Shown piece after piece: positions 37,631 through 46,514 of a stretch of DNA of 64,000 nucleotides. Source of the stretch: Vagococcus fessus (lineage in GTDB: Bacteria; Bacillota; Bacilli; Lactobacillales; Vagococcaceae). The stretch covers positions 248,001-312,000 of the forward strand of contig NZ_NGJY01000002.1 of NCBI RefSeq assembly GCF_003987565.1, in the 5' to 3' direction. The translations under genes and the position numbers were made by a program. The notes beneath the pieces are model-generated. The model ran no database searches, was not told where the DNA came from, and saw nothing but the letters and a program-made list of their open reading frames with translations. The number at the start of each line of letters is the position of its first letter. Position 1 is the stretch's first letter.

Positions 37631-38239
37631 CTACACTTCTGTTGTGACAAAGAAACCTGTTAAATCAGCTTCTCTAATGACAGCGGAATCTAATAATTTT
37701 TGTAGATTATCTGCCATATAATGTGTCGCATATATTTTTCCATCTCTCAACCATTGGTCAATATAACCTAGTACGCCATATATCATAAAGTTCATTAGCA
37801 ACGGTTTAGGGATATTATGATCCGTTTTTTGATTAGTCGTTTCATTGTACACTTCGATATAGCTATGTAATTTATCACTTAACATTCTTTGATACTCTGC
37901 CGCATCATCTTCTTTAAGTAGTACAGTGAAGAAATCTGGTCGCTCATCCACATACTCGAATACATTAGTTAAAAATAGACGTGGTTGAATATTACCATCT
38001 GGCAACTCTCGTTCAATAATAGACCGTTCAAAGAATTCATTAACCAATTCTGTCATCATCGCTTTAACAAAAGTTTCTTTATCTTTAAAATGAAGATAAA
38101 AAGTCCCTCTTGTCACTTGAGCTGTTTCTGTTAAATCTTTTACATTGATACTATTAAGCTTACCATTTGCAATCAGCGTAAAAAATGCTGACTTTAATTT
38201 TCTTTTAGTCTTTAGTACACGAGGGTCTATTTTAGTCAT
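37631..38239 (-). CDS. TetR/AcrR-family transcriptional regulator
   Basis: This 202-residue regulator has an N-terminal helix-turn-helix (about 10-58; INVKDLTETAQVTRGTFYLHFKDKE split over the motif) and a C-terminal helical ligand or dimer domain resembling the TetR_C_8 (DhaS-like) group. AGAAGGAA precedes the ATG. No transporter or enzyme gene lies next to it, so the regulated target cannot be guessed. The nearest upstream feature is a divergent tRNA gene. Confidence 0.88.
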   Translation of the reverse strand: MTKIDPRVLKTKRKLKSAFFTLIANGKLNSINVKDLTETAQVTRGTFYLHFKDKETFVKAMMTELVNEFFERSIIERELPDGNIQPRLFLTNVFEYVDERPDFFTVLLKEDDAAEYQRMLSDKLHSYIEVYNETTNQKTDHNIPKPLLMNFMIYGVLGYIDQWLRDGKIYATHYMADNLQKLLDSAVIREADLTGFFVTTEV

Positions 38240-38455
38240 TAGTTTATATTCCTTCTTTCAATATGTATGTATACTTTATTTTCATTTAATGTTCGTATAA
38301 TATTATTTTTTTATAATAAAATCAGTATAGCTTGAATTTTTTTATTTGTCTAGACTACTATTTATTTAAAATTTGCCTATTAACCCTAATTTTTTAGAAT
38401 AAAAAACATATTAATTCTAACTAGTGGATAAAAGCAACTTTTTTTATTCAAGCTA

Positions 38456-38484
38456 TTGACTTATACACTATATACTTATATAAT
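38456..38484 (+). promoter_or_regulatory. promoter of tRNA-Arg
   Basis: A TTGACT -35 (38456-38461), exact 17-bp spacer and perfect TATAAT -10 (38479-38484) lie 21 bp before the tRNA, as expected for a strong stable-RNA promoter. Confidence 0.9.
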
Positions 38485-38504
38485 AAGTTTGTTCGGTAAA
38501 AAAC

Positions 38505-38578
38505 GTCATAGTAGCTCAGCCGGATAGAGCATCCGCCTTCTAAGCGGACGGTCGGGGGTTCGAATCCCTCCTGTGACA
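38505..38578 (+). tRNA. tRNA-Arg (anticodon UCU)
   Basis: The full cloverleaf can be read: acceptor stem GTCATAG/CTGTGAC with one G-U pair, and anticodon stem TCCGC/GCGGA around loop CTTCTAA with anticodon TCT at 38539-38541 (reads AGA/AGG). The T-arm GGGGG-TTCGAAT-CCCTC is present. The discriminator is A at 38578, and CCA is not encoded. AGA is a common arginine codon in such a low-GC genome. No other tRNA is adjacent. Confidence 0.96.
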
Positions 38579-38585
38579 TAACGTT

Positions 38586-38623
38586 AAAAAGAGTAAGTAA
38601 TCTCTAGATTACTTACTCTTTTT
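38586..38623 (+). terminator. terminator after tRNA-Arg
   Basis: A perfect 17-bp stem (38586-38602 with 38607-38623) has a 4-base loop TCTA and a run of T. Confidence 0.92.
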
Positions 38624-38640
38624 TTGTACTTAAAATCAAT

Positions 38641-38666
38641 AAAAAAAGATAAGATGCGATGATACA
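38641..38666 (-). terminator. terminator after the small secreted protein gene
   Basis: A GATAAG/CTTATC stem with a larger partly paired loop is followed on the minus strand by seven T, just after the stop codon at 38669. The stem is short, so confidence is moderate. Confidence 0.6.
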
Positions 38667-38668
38667 CC

Positions 38669-38932
38669 TTATCTATAACAATTTCCACCTCTATTATTTT
38701 TTATATCACCTACAGCATTATTATTCATCATTTGACCTCTTCTTGATACACGTTTCTCTCTATTTAATGACCACTCATCATTAGATGTTCTGCCACAATA
38801 TCTTTCGTGATGTTGACCAACACCACCATCAAAGTCTGATTCTCCCGAATTAAAACTGCTCGCTGAACTTACTACAGCAAAAGCTGCTAAGCCAACTACT
38901 ACTGATACACCTAGAATAACTATTTTTTTCAT
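38669..38932 (-). CDS. small secreted protein of unknown function
   Basis: I do not recognise this 87-residue protein. It has a clear Sec signal peptide (MKK, then hydrophobic residues 4-21, cleavage likely after the Ser-Ser-Ala near residue 24). The mature part of about 63 residues is rich in Asn, Gly, Arg and Ser, with an acidic start (GESDFDGG), a basic middle (LNREKRVSRRG) and two cysteines, Cys46 and Cys85, that could form a disulfide outside the cell. AGAGGAG precedes the ATG, and a terminator follows. A surface or antimicrobial peptide is possible but unproven. Confidence 0.72.
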   Translation of the reverse strand: MKKIVILGVSVVVGLAAFAVVSSASSFNSGESDFDGGVGQHHERYCGRTSNDEWSLNREKRVSRRGQMMNNNAVGDIKNNRGGNCYR

Positions 38933-39067
38933 ACACTTAGCTCCTCTTTACACTTTTTTATTACATGTTTATGGTATAACACTAATCCTTACAGCACAAT
39001 AGAACTCACTATTGTTTCAAATAAGCTTCACAAGCTAGTCAAACAGTCATTAAATAATCACATTTTC

Positions 39068-39102
39068 AAAAAAAAAGGTTGCCTTTTACAAGGAAACCTT
39101 TT
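39068..39102 (-). terminator. terminator after the trmR-like gene
   Basis: An interrupted stem (AAAAGGTT, mismatch, CCTT with the complementary arm, 39073-39102) is followed on the minus strand by a long T-run. It overlaps the last codons of the methyltransferase gene. Confidence 0.82.
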
Positions 39103-39769
39103 CGTTATCTTTAGTAATTAATAACACGCCATCACCCAATGGGACTAGACTCGCAGTTAGATCTGGCGAAGCCATAACACGGTCAAATAGTTCATTTAAT
39201 TTTCGGTGTATCGCACGTTGACTTCTATGAATTTCTTCAATCGGTTGAAAAATTGTTCCACCTTGAAGAACATCATCAATCATAATAACACCACCTGTTT
39301 TTAAAACACGTAAACAGTCTGGTAAAAATTCGATGTATTTTGATTTAGCACTGTCCATAAAAATAAAATCATATGGCCCTTCTAAAGTAGGTAAAATATC
39401 AGCCGCTTGACCTTCAAGCAACGTTACTTTATCAGTAATACCTTGCTTTTCAAAATTAGCTTTTGCTTTTTCAATCATGACATCAAAACGATCAATCGTT
39501 GTAACATGACCATCATCACCAACAAATTCGTTCATTAAACTAGCTGAGAAACCAATCGCTGTCCCGATTTCTAAAATATTTTTTGGTTTTAATTGACCTA
39601 ACAAAAACTGCATAAATACAACTGTTTCATGAGGAATAACAGGTACACCATTTTCATTTGCAACTTTTTGAAGATCTCCTACAGGACCAGTTAACTGTTT
39701 TTGACCTTTACGCATAAAATCAATAACCTCTTGTTTAACAACAGGCATATTCATCATTCTATTTTGCAT
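39086..39769 (-). CDS. trmR: O-methyltransferase, TrmR/YrrM-like
   Basis: This 227-residue class I SAM methyltransferase of the O-methyltransferase family 3 has the SAM loop ILEIGTAIGFSASLM (about 65-79), the acidic TIDRFD, and the metal or catalytic region FIFMDSAKSKYIEF and MIDDVLQGG. The closest characterised group is Bacillus YrrM/TrmR, which methylates 5-hydroxyuridine-34 in tRNAs; this assignment is by family resemblance. A GGAG lies upstream. It follows the mazG-like gene at 19 bases. Confidence 0.82.
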   Translation of the reverse strand: MQNRMMNMPVVKQEVIDFMRKGQKQLTGPVGDLQKVANENGVPVIPHETVVFMQFLLGQLKPKNILEIGTAIGFSASLMNEFVGDDGHVTTIDRFDVMIEKAKANFEKQGITDKVTLLEGQAADILPTLEGPYDFIFMDSAKSKYIEFLPDCLRVLKTGGVIMIDDVLQGGTIFQPIEEIHRSQRAIHRKLNELFDRVMASPDLTASLVPLGDGVLLITKDNEKVSL

Positions 39770-39788
39770 TTATTCTCAAACTCCTATA

Positions 39789-40091
39789 CTAATCTCTCTT
39801 TTTTTCAAAGCGTTCAGGATATCTTTCTTGTAACATTGTTATATTTTGCTTTGCAACCTCTTCAAATGGAATATCAGCCCACTCAGAAATTTGAGAAAGA
39901 TACCATAAAACATCACCCATCTCTTTTATCAAAGCCTCTTTAGTTAAATCATAATGGTCAAATGTATATTTTTGAATTAGTTCTAAAACTTCTCCTGTCT
40001 CACTAGCTAAACCTAATGCACATTTAGTTAAAACTTGCTCATCTCCCGCTAACGATTGATTAGCTAACCCTTGATACTCATTAAATTCCAT
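39789..40091 (-). CDS. MazG-like nucleotide pyrophosphohydrolase
   Basis: This 100-residue all-helical protein of the MazG/dUTPase-2 superfamily has the metal-binding pattern ExxEV (LASETGEVLELIQK, about 29-42) and a second acidic pair in KEMGDVLWYLSQIS (about 56-69). Single-domain members hydrolyse non-canonical or excess NTPs to NMP and PPi. It lies in a likely operon with engB and the trmR-like gene. Confidence 0.88.
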   Translation of the reverse strand: MEFNEYQGLANQSLAGDEQVLTKCALGLASETGEVLELIQKYTFDHYDLTKEALIKEMGDVLWYLSQISEWADIPFEEVAKQNITMLQERYPERFEKKRD

Positions 40092-40117
40092 AACTGACTC
40101 ATCCTTATCTTATAAAA

Positions 40118-40708
40118 TTAATCTAAGTCTAAATATTTTTCAATAACTTCCCAAGCTTCTTCCTTACCTTTTTTTGTCTCAGATGAGAACAAAATAAAGT
40201 CATCGTTATTATCAAAATCTAACGCTTTTTTGACAATAGACTCATGCTTATTCCACTTACCTTTTGGCACCTTATCTGCTTTCGTTGCAACAACAATAGC
40301 TGGGATATCGTAGAATTTTAAAAACTGATACATTTGAACATCCTCAACACTAGGTTTATGACGAATATCTACTAAACAAATAACAGCTTGTAGCTGATCT
40401 CTTTGCGTTAGATATGTTTCAATCATCGCGCCCCATTTGGCACGTTCAGTTTTTGATACTTTAGCATAGCCATAACCTGGAACATCTACAAAATGAAATT
40501 TATCTTCAATAATATAGAAGTTTAACGTCTGTGTTTTTCCTGGTTTACTAGATGTTCTAGCTAAATTTTTTCTGTTAATTAATGTATTGATAAAAGAAGA
40601 TTTACCAACATTCGAACGACCCGCTAAGGCGATTTCCGGAATATCGACTTCCGGGTATTGTTTTGGTGCAACGGCACTAATCACGATATCTGCATTATGT
40701 ACTTTCAT
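40118..40708 (-). CDS. engB: ribosome-biogenesis GTPase EngB (YsxC/YihA)
   Basis: This 196-residue TRAFAC GTPase is needed for late 50S subunit assembly. It has the P-loop GRSNVGKS (30-37), switch motifs [11 protein letters not shown] and DVPGYGYA, and the base-recognition TKAD. AGGAG precedes the ATG. The order clpX-engB is conserved in Firmicutes, but a terminator lies between them here. Confidence 0.96.
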   Translation of the reverse strand: MKVHNADIVISAVAPKQYPEVDIPEIALAGRSNVGKSSFINTLINRKNLARTSSKPGKTQTLNFYIIEDKFHFVDVPGYGYAKVSKTERAKWGAMIETYLTQRDQLQAVICLVDIRHKPSVEDVQMYQFLKFYDIPAIVVATKADKVPKGKWNKHESIVKKALDFDNNDDFILFSSETKKGKEEAWEVIEKYLDLD

Positions 40709-40825
40709 TATGACACTCCTTGTGACCCGTTCTTTACAATCTAACTTTTGAACAGGTTCCTTTTCTAAATCTTTATCTATTTTAGCATACTTATAACGCT
40801 CACACTACTGATGTAACAAATAAAA

Positions 40826-40849
40826 AAACAGAGAGCTAGCTCCCTGTTT
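40826..40849 (-). terminator. terminator after clpX
   Basis: A palindromic 12-bp-arm stem centred on GAGCTAGCTC (40826-40849, one G-U pair) is followed on the minus strand by a T-run. Confidence 0.82.
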
Positions 40850-42083
40850 ATTTTTTATCTTTTAAGATCAGTTCAGGATTTTCTCCCGTTTCAACCGTAT
40901 GTTCTGTGATAATTACTTTTTCAATATCATCACGCATCGGAATTTCATACATAATATCAAGCATGATATGCTCAATAATAGAGCGTAAACCACGAGCCCC
41001 TGTATTACGTTCAATTGCTTGTTTAGCAATTAATTCTAATGCTTCAGGTTTGAATTCTAATTCAGTCTCATCTAATGACAATAATTTTTTATATTGTTTA
41101 ACAAGAGCATTTTTAGGCTCTGTTAAAATACGAACTAGATCAGCTACCGTTAATTTTTCTAAAGCTGTCATTACAGGTAAGCGACCAATAAATTCTGGAA
41201 TAAGTCCAAATTTCAATAAGTCTTCTGGAATAATAGCCTGCATGATACTTTCTTCTTCATCAAGCTTAGTATTGCTTGTTCCGAAACCAATTACTTTTTC
41301 ACCTAAACGTTCTTTAACGATCGTTTCAATACCGTCAAAAGCGCCACCTACGATGAATAAGATATTAGTCGTATCAATTTGAATTAACTCTTGTTGCGGG
41401 TGCTTACGTCCGCCTTGAGGTGGTACGCTAGCAACAGTACCTTCTAAAATTTTAAGCAAAGCTTGTTGCACACCTTCACCAGATACATCACGAGTAATTG
41501 AAACATTTTCACCCTTACGAGCAATCTTATCAATTTCATCGATGTAAATGATACCTTTTTGAGCACGTTCAACATTAAAGTCAGCTGATTGTAAAAGTTT
41601 AAGTAAGATATTTTCAACATCTTCTCCAACATAACCCGCTTCAGTTAAACTTGTCGCATCCGCAATCGCAAACGGCACATTTAACGTACGTGCTAAGGTT
41701 TGAGCTAGAAATGTTTTACCTGAACCTGTTGGTCCAATCAAACAAATATTACTTTTTTGAAGTTCTACACCATCTTCTGACACTTCTTCACTGCTTACAC
41801 GTTTGTAGTGATTATATACTGCAACTGATAAAGTCTTTTTAGCTCTATCTTGACCGACCACATAATCATTTAATGCATTAACGATTTCATTAGGTTTAAG
41901 TACATCTAAATCTTCTGGAATGGACTCTTCACGAAACTCTTCATCAATAATTTCTTTACATAAGTCAATACATTCATTACAAATATAAATACCAGGACCT
42001 GCTACAACTTTCTTCACTTCATCTTGATTTTTACCACAAAATGAACATCTAACAGTTCCTGCTTCGTCTGTATTATCGTACAT
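40848..42083 (-). CDS. clpX: ATP-dependent Clp protease ATP-binding subunit ClpX
   Basis: This 411-residue AAA+ unfoldase feeds ClpP. The N-terminal zinc-binding domain has Cys13, Cys16, Cys35 and Cys38. Walker A GPTGSGKT is at 117-124, Walker [10 protein letters not shown] near 180-188, then the sensor regions, and the pore and IGF-type loops (VIGFGTSN) for ClpP contact. An inverted repeat of unknown role lies about 65 bp upstream. Confidence 0.97.
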   Translation of the reverse strand: MYDNTDEAGTVRCSFCGKNQDEVKKVVAGPGIYICNECIDLCKEIIDEEFREESIPEDLDVLKPNEIVNALNDYVVGQDRAKKTLSVAVYNHYKRVSSEEVSEDGVELQKSNICLIGPTGSGKTFLAQTLARTLNVPFAIADATSLTEAGYVGEDVENILLKLLQSADFNVERAQKGIIYIDEIDKIARKGENVSITRDVSGEGVQQALLKILEGTVASVPPQGGRKHPQQELIQIDTTNILFIVGGAFDGIETIVKERLGEKVIGFGTSNTKLDEEESIMQAIIPEDLLKFGLIPEFIGRLPVMTALEKLTVADLVRILTEPKNALVKQYKKLLSLDETELEFKPEALELIAKQAIERNTGARGLRSIIEHIMLDIMYEIPMRDDIEKVIITEHTVETGENPELILKDKK

Positions 42084-42147
42084 TGTTACCCTCCTACCTA
42101 TCAGAAAACAGCATTCTTGATCACTATTTCCATTTGATTAATTTTAA

Positions 42148-42177
42148 CATAAAACTAAAAATAGTTTTAGTTTTATG
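42148..42177 (-). repeat. inverted repeat in the clpX upstream region
   Basis: Perfect 13-bp arms (42148-42160 and 42165-42177) have a 4-base centre ATAG. The repeat is AT-rich and has no T-run after it on the clpX strand, so it does not look like a terminator. It could be an operator or an mRNA 5' hairpin. Confidence 0.7.
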
Positions 42178-42186
42178 CAATTTAAG

Positions 42187-42219
42187 ATAAAAAAGAGCAA
42201 AGGGGATACCTTCGCTCTT
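42187..42219 (-). terminator. terminator after tig
   Basis: An 11-bp stem (42193-42203 with 42209-42219, one G-U pair) with loop GGATA is followed on the minus strand by six T. Confidence 0.9.
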
Positions 42220-42233
42220 ACTAGTTTTGATTA

Positions 42234-43514
42234 TTAAGCTTCTTTAGCAGTTTCAGTGATCACGTCTAAAGCTTTTTTCAATACGATATCATGTTTTAAC
42301 ATGTCGTCTGATAAAACTTTACGAACAGCATCTTCTTCCATTGCGTAAGTTTCAGCTAATGTTGAAATTTCTTTAGCTAGATCTTCTTCGTTAGCTTCAA
42401 ATTTTTCAGCAGCAGCGATTGCTTCGATAACTAAGTTAGTTTTAACACGAACTTCAGCTTCACCTTCAAATTGTTTATGTAAGTCAGCTTCAGTAGTACC
42501 AGTTAATTGGTAGTACATTTCTGGTTGGATACCTTGACGTTGCATGTTGTTTAAGAATTCTTCCATAGCGCGGTGTACTTCAGCATGAATCATTTCACCT
42601 GGTAGGTCAACGATTTCAGCGTTATCAACAGCTTGTTGGATAGCTAATTCTTGAACAGCTTCTTTAGCAGCATTTAATTTGCTTACTTCTAAATCAGTAC
42701 GGATTTTAGCTTTTAAGTCAGCTAATGTTTCAACTGAATCATCAACATCTTTAGCAAATTCGTCATCTAATTTTGGTAATTCTTTTGATTTAACTTCGTG
42801 AACAGTAACTTCAAAGACAGCTTCTGCTCCAGCTAAATCAGCTGAATGATATTCTTCAGGGAAAGTTACTTTAACTTCTACTGATTCGCCAGCTTTAGCG
42901 CCAACTAATTGTTCTTCGAAACCTGGGATGAATGATGATGAACCTAACTCTAATGAGTAGTTTTCAGCAGATCCGCCGTCAAATGCAACGCCGTCTTTCA
43001 TACCTTTGTAGTCGATAACAACAGTATCGCCATTAGCTGCTGCAGTTTCTTTTAAAACTAATTCAGCTAAACCAGCTTGTTTAGAAGCGATAGCTTCATC
43101 AACTTCAGCGTCAGTTACTTCAGTATTTTGTTTTTCAACTGTTAAGTTTTTGTATTCACCTAATTTAACTTCAGGTTTCATCGTTACAACAGCTGAGATA
43201 ACCCAGTTAGAGTCAGCTTCCATTTTTTCGATGTTGATTTGTGGTTGAACAACTGGTTCAACACCTGCTTCAGCGATAGCTTTTTCGTAAGCTGCTGGTA
43301 ATAAAGCATTTAATGTATCTTCGTATAATGATGCTTCACCATACATTTTGTTAAACATTTGGCGAGAGATTTTACCTTTACGGAAACCAGGCGCTGAGAT
43401 GTTTTTCTTAACTTTATTAAATGTGTTAGTTAATTCTTGTGCTACTAATTCTTTTTCAATTTCAAATGTTAATACACCATCGTTGGTGCCTTTCTTTTCA
43501 AACTTGGCAGTCAT
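42234..43514 (-). CDS. tig: trigger factor
   Basis: This 426-residue ribosome-bound chaperone and prolyl isomerase has three parts. The N-terminal ribosome-binding domain carries the signature [10 protein letters not shown] (about 43-52), a central FKBP-type PPIase domain (about 150-245) has [10 protein letters not shown] and [16 protein letters not shown], and a helical C-terminal chaperone domain ends the protein. Length is normal. Its promoter coincides with a large inverted repeat. Confidence 0.97.
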   Translation of the reverse strand: MTAKFEKKGTNDGVLTFEIEKELVAQELTNTFNKVKKNISAPGFRKGKISRQMFNKMYGEASLYEDTLNALLPAAYEKAIAEAGVEPVVQPQINIEKMEADSNWVISAVVTMKPEVKLGEYKNLTVEKQNTEVTDAEVDEAIASKQAGLAELVLKETAAANGDTVVIDYKGMKDGVAFDGGSAENYSLELGSSSFIPGFEEQLVGAKAGESVEVKVTFPEEYHSADLAGAEAVFEVTVHEVKSKELPKLDDEFAKDVDDSVETLADLKAKIRTDLEVSKLNAAKEAVQELAIQQAVDNAEIVDLPGEMIHAEVHRAMEEFLNNMQRQGIQPEMYYQLTGTTEADLHKQFEGEAEVRVKTNLVIEAIAAAEKFEANEEDLAKEISTLAETYAMEEDAVRKVLSDDMLKHDIVLKKALDVITETAKEA

Positions 43515-43565
43515 ATTATATTACCCTCCAGAAATTTTTTCTTATTCACAATTCTATCAATTGCA

Positions 43566-43595
43566 TACCCCACAATAGTACACTATTGTAGGGTA
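43566..43595 (-). repeat. 30-bp inverted repeat over the tig promoter
   Basis: Fourteen-base arms (43566-43579 and 43582-43595) with one mismatch surround a 2-base centre; the inner half of each arm is ACAATAGT. The -10 of the predicted tig promoter lies inside one arm. I do not recognise the motif as CIRCE or CtsR. Confidence 0.8.
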
Positions 43596-43614
43596 AAAGT
43601 AAACAATATTACAA
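43585..43614 (-). promoter_or_regulatory. promoter of tig
   Basis: On the minus strand TTGTAA (43609-43614), an 18-bp spacer and TACAAT (43585-43590) form the likely promoter. The -10 overlaps the inverted repeat at 43566-43595. Confidence 0.6.
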
Positions 43615-43638
43615 CAAATACTCCCTAAAAACAAGGGG

Positions 43639-44586
43639 TTATTGCATGATTTTCACTAATTCTTTTTGAATCAACTCTAACAACTCTTTATTTTTATCAA
43701 AAGCCTCACTCGTTTGCTCTTCTTCTGTAAATTCAACTTCTAAATAGCTAGCTAATAGTTGTTTCACCCACAAGGATACATCCGTTATCCAAGCATCTGC
43801 AAAAGGATACATCACACTAAAGTTCACTCTTAACTCTTCCATCATTTGCGTTTGAAAGACTTCTTCATACTCTTCTAATTGCTTACTTAACAATTCTTTT
43901 GCTTGGAGATAAGTCGCTTGCTCACCAGGTGCTGTTAGTTCACTAATATCGACTGTACACTGTTCGCCGAAAATCGTAATAATTTCATACTCTTCCGCTG
44001 CACAAATAGCAACAACAGATTCTAAAAGTGATTGCCTTAAAAGTAAAGGTAGTTCATCGTTAATCAATAACTCTTTAACCACATCTATATAATCTGCTTT
44101 AGGTAGTTTCTCTAATAACTTCAAAGTTCCCATTTGTTGATAAAAAGGTTGGACTTTTATGTCACGCCCCTCTGCTTTATACGCAGTTATCTTATCTGGA
44201 TTAAACATACTATATTGCTCTTCACTTGTACTCACTAATCTCAACAACTCATCTTCATTTGCTATACGTGTTCTATTTTTCTTAATCATTTTACGACTCT
44301 TGATAAACTCCTGATTGCCTAATAATAATTTGATATAAGTTTCAAAAAGCTCATCTTCTTCAAAGTACCCTTGGAGCATCTCTTCGCAGATCCCTAACGC
44401 CTCTTGAAACTTGCCTTCAGCCATCAGTAAATTTACTATTTTAGTATTAGCTTCAAAATCAGGTTGTAAATTATAAGCCTCTTCATATAAAGTAAGTGCC
44501 TCATCTTTTTTACCTGTCTCTTCAGCATCTTTTGCCATTGTCATATAACCTTCAAAATTTTTCGGGAATTCTATCCTGTCTCCCAT
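43639..44586 (-). CDS. tetratricopeptide-repeat protein
   Basis: This 315-residue cytosolic protein has no signal peptide. Two or three TPR-like helix pairs near the N-terminus (about 10-85, with AKDAEETGKKDEALTLYEEA and LMAEGKFQEALGICEEM) are followed by an acidic helical region. TPR proteins of this type serve as protein-binding scaffolds; I cannot name the partner. It is last in a run with the RDD protein and sppA, 23 bases after the RDD stop. Confidence 0.78.
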   Translation of the reverse strand: MGDRIEFPKNFEGYMTMAKDAEETGKKDEALTLYEEAYNLQPDFEANTKIVNLLMAEGKFQEALGICEEMLQGYFEEDELFETYIKLLLGNQEFIKSRKMIKKNRTRIANEDELLRLVSTSEEQYSMFNPDKITAYKAEGRDIKVQPFYQQMGTLKLLEKLPKADYIDVVKELLINDELPLLLRQSLLESVVAICAAEEYEIITIFGEQCTVDISELTAPGEQATYLQAKELLSKQLEEYEEVFQTQMMEELRVNFSVMYPFADAWITDVSLWVKQLLASYLEVEFTEEEQTSEAFDKNKELLELIQKELVKIMQ

Positions 44587-44609
44587 AATTGTTCATCCTT
44601 CCAAACATC

Positions 44610-45416
44610 CTATTTAATTTGGCCATTATAAGCCTTTAATGTATTTATCGTTACAACACTAGTATCACTGAACAAATCACCAATATGTTGCTTTCTTGAT
44701 GTAAATGCCGCTACTATATAGCCTAACATTAATGGTCCTATTTGCAAAATAAAACGACAAGCGCCTTCCCTAACTATAATTGTCGACCAGCTCAACTCTT
44801 TTTCGGTAAAACTTACAACTTTCAAACCAAATATCATCTTTCCGATAGTTTGACCGTTGGTGTACTTTGTCATTAGTACAAAATAAGCGAGATAAATAAC
44901 TCCAGATACAAAGCCGACCATCATAGCATTTAAAGCCACGACTGTCGATAGTACACCTAAAATAAGACTTGTTATACTCCCAATACACATCGTATCTACG
45001 CAAAATGCCCAAAATCTCATCCAAAATCCAGCGTAAAAATAAAGAGGAAAATCATGATACTGACGTATAGGTTCTTGCTCCTCTTCCGATTGAGTAAGAT
45101 GCCCCCACTCATTACCATTTTCTTTTCTTAATTCAGATAATTCCGTTTCACTTTTCTCATCGTTATGATTATGAATAAAAAAATCTGTTGCTTCACTCTT
45201 TTGAAACGTTTTTTTCGGTTCTGATTGTTCAATGATTTTAGTAGTATCTAGACTCATCTCGTCCAATTCTTCTTTAGAAGACTGTTCCGCCACTTCTTCT
45301 TTTTTCATCTCTTGTTCTTGTTTCCACGTTTCTAAATCTTGTTCTGATGGAAAGTCAGGCAATGACGATTTTTTTTCTTCTTGAAACTCATCATGTTTAT
45401 CAGTCAACCTACTCAC
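44610..45416 (-). CDS. RDD-family membrane protein
   Basis: This 268-residue protein has a charged, Glu/Lys-rich cytosolic N-terminal half (about 1-120) and a C-terminal RDD domain with three or four hydrophobic helices. The RDD motif region reads FWMRFWAFCVDTMCIG, and later TNGQTIGKMIFGLKVV. RDD proteins are poorly understood; some act as ion exchangers. The start overlaps the sppA end by 8 bases, so they are translated together. Confidence 0.85.
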   Translation of the reverse strand: MSRLTDKHDEFQEEKKSSLPDFPSEQDLETWKQEQEMKKEEVAEQSSKEELDEMSLDTTKIIEQSEPKKTFQKSEATDFFIHNHNDEKSETELSELRKENGNEWGHLTQSEEEQEPIRQYHDFPLYFYAGFWMRFWAFCVDTMCIGSITSLILGVLSTVVALNAMMVGFVSGVIYLAYFVLMTKYTNGQTIGKMIFGLKVVSFTEKELSWSTIIVREGACRFILQIGPLMLGYIVAAFTSRKQHIGDLFSDTSVVTINTLKAYNGQIK

Positions 45417-46413
45417 CTCCGTACTGGTACATCAAGCGAGGTGCTTCTGCTGCACTACTATTTTTAACTAATGAACCCATATCTACTTTTTGATTAACAA
45501 AAAACTTTTTAACACTTGCACCTAACCAATTTTTATTTAGATAGCTTGGTAATAAATTACTCGATGCCTCATATTCAACAACCGAAGCATCCTTTAGTTT
45601 TTTATCTTGACGTAACGCTTCTAACGCTTGATCTGGAAAACCAATTTCATCTACTAAACCATTTTCTAACGCTTGCGTCCCATCATAAATACGTCCGTCA
45701 GCAATTTTCTTCACGTCTTCAACAGACATGCCTCGTCCTTCAGAAATCAAATTAACAAAACGATTGTAAGAGGTGTCTACCATCCCTTGCAGTACATCGC
45801 GGTCTTTCTCTGTCCATTTTCGTGTAGATGACCCTATATCTTTTAACTCACCACTTTTAACTGATTCATCTTTAACACCTAGCTTATCAAGCAAACCTGA
45901 CATGTTTAAGCCTGACATAATAACCCCAATTGAGCCCGTCATTGTTTCTTCTGTTGCAAATATTTTATCTGCCTTAGCGGAGATATAATAACCACCACTT
46001 GCTGCCATATTTTTCATCGAAACATACACTGGCAATTTGCGTTCTTTTTGCAGATGAGTTAACGCACGAGAAATTTCCGCACTTTCATAAACGCCTCCAC
46101 CTGGAGAATTAACTTCTAACAAAATACCTTTAACACTGTCATCTTCTTCTATTTTCTTTAAGGCAGCCATAAAGACCTCATGGTTATACCCTTCACTCCC
46201 AAAAAGTCCAGAATCTTCTGAAGGTCCTATTTCTCCCTCTACTTTAAGGCGTGCAATTTTTCTATCCAAAGAGCGCTCCTTTACTACAACTTCTGCTACA
46301 CCATCTTCAGCTAAAACATTTTTGACTGTGTCATCATTTGAACCAAACGGAAAGACACTTACAACTAAAAGTGCTAGTGCTATTCCCATGGCTACCCATC
46401 TTTTCTTTGTCAT
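45409..46413 (-). CDS. sppA: signal peptide peptidase SppA
   Basis: This 334-residue S49 serine protease has an N-terminal membrane anchor (about 6-24) and an extracytoplasmic ClpP-like domain. The catalytic Ser139 lies in AASGGYYIS and the general-base Lys191 in SGELKDIGS, matching Bacillus SppA. The NSPGGGV oxyanion region is at 102-108. It degrades signal peptides left in the membrane. Confidence 0.94.
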   Translation of the reverse strand: MTKKRWVAMGIALALLVVSVFPFGSNDDTVKNVLAEDGVAEVVVKERSLDRKIARLKVEGEIGPSEDSGLFGSEGYNHEVFMAALKKIEEDDSVKGILLEVNSPGGGVYESAEISRALTHLQKERKLPVYVSMKNMAASGGYYISAKADKIFATEETMTGSIGVIMSGLNMSGLLDKLGVKDESVKSGELKDIGSSTRKWTEKDRDVLQGMVDTSYNRFVNLISEGRGMSVEDVKKIADGRIYDGTQALENGLVDEIGFPDQALEALRQDKKLKDASVVEYEASSNLLPSYLNKNWLGASVKKFFVNQKVDMGSLVKNSSAAEAPRLMYQYGGE

Positions 46414-46443
46414 ACTTTTCCCTCACTTTTATTAATTTCAAAA

Positions 46444-46474
46444 AAAGGACCTGAAGATTTACTTCAGATCCTTT
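46444..46474 (-). terminator. terminator after the DUF1797 gene
   Basis: A 13-bp stem (46444-46456 with 46462-46474, one G-U pair) is followed on the minus strand by seven T. It separates the DUF1797 gene from sppA. Confidence 0.9.
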
Positions 46475-46514
46475 AACAAATTATTAACCATCCATCTTTA
46501 GACAGTTGTTCACT

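Noticed and set aside
38306-38330. TATTAT/ATAATA dyad between the TetR gene and tRNA-Arg as a TetR operator
   Set aside because: The arms are only 6 bp in a very AT-rich stretch, which is expected by chance.
38505-38578. tRNA-Arg as an integration site for a mobile element
   Set aside because: No integrase, repeat of the tRNA 3' end or foreign-looking genes lie nearby.
40906-41382. 158-codon open frame antisense to clpX
   Set aside because: Its Ser/Ile-rich composition is typical of a shadow frame of a conserved gene, and it has no start signal.
43605-43638. CCCCT/AGGGA hairpin as a terminator of the TPR gene
   Set aside because: Short, imperfect and without a T-run; it overlaps the tig promoter region instead.
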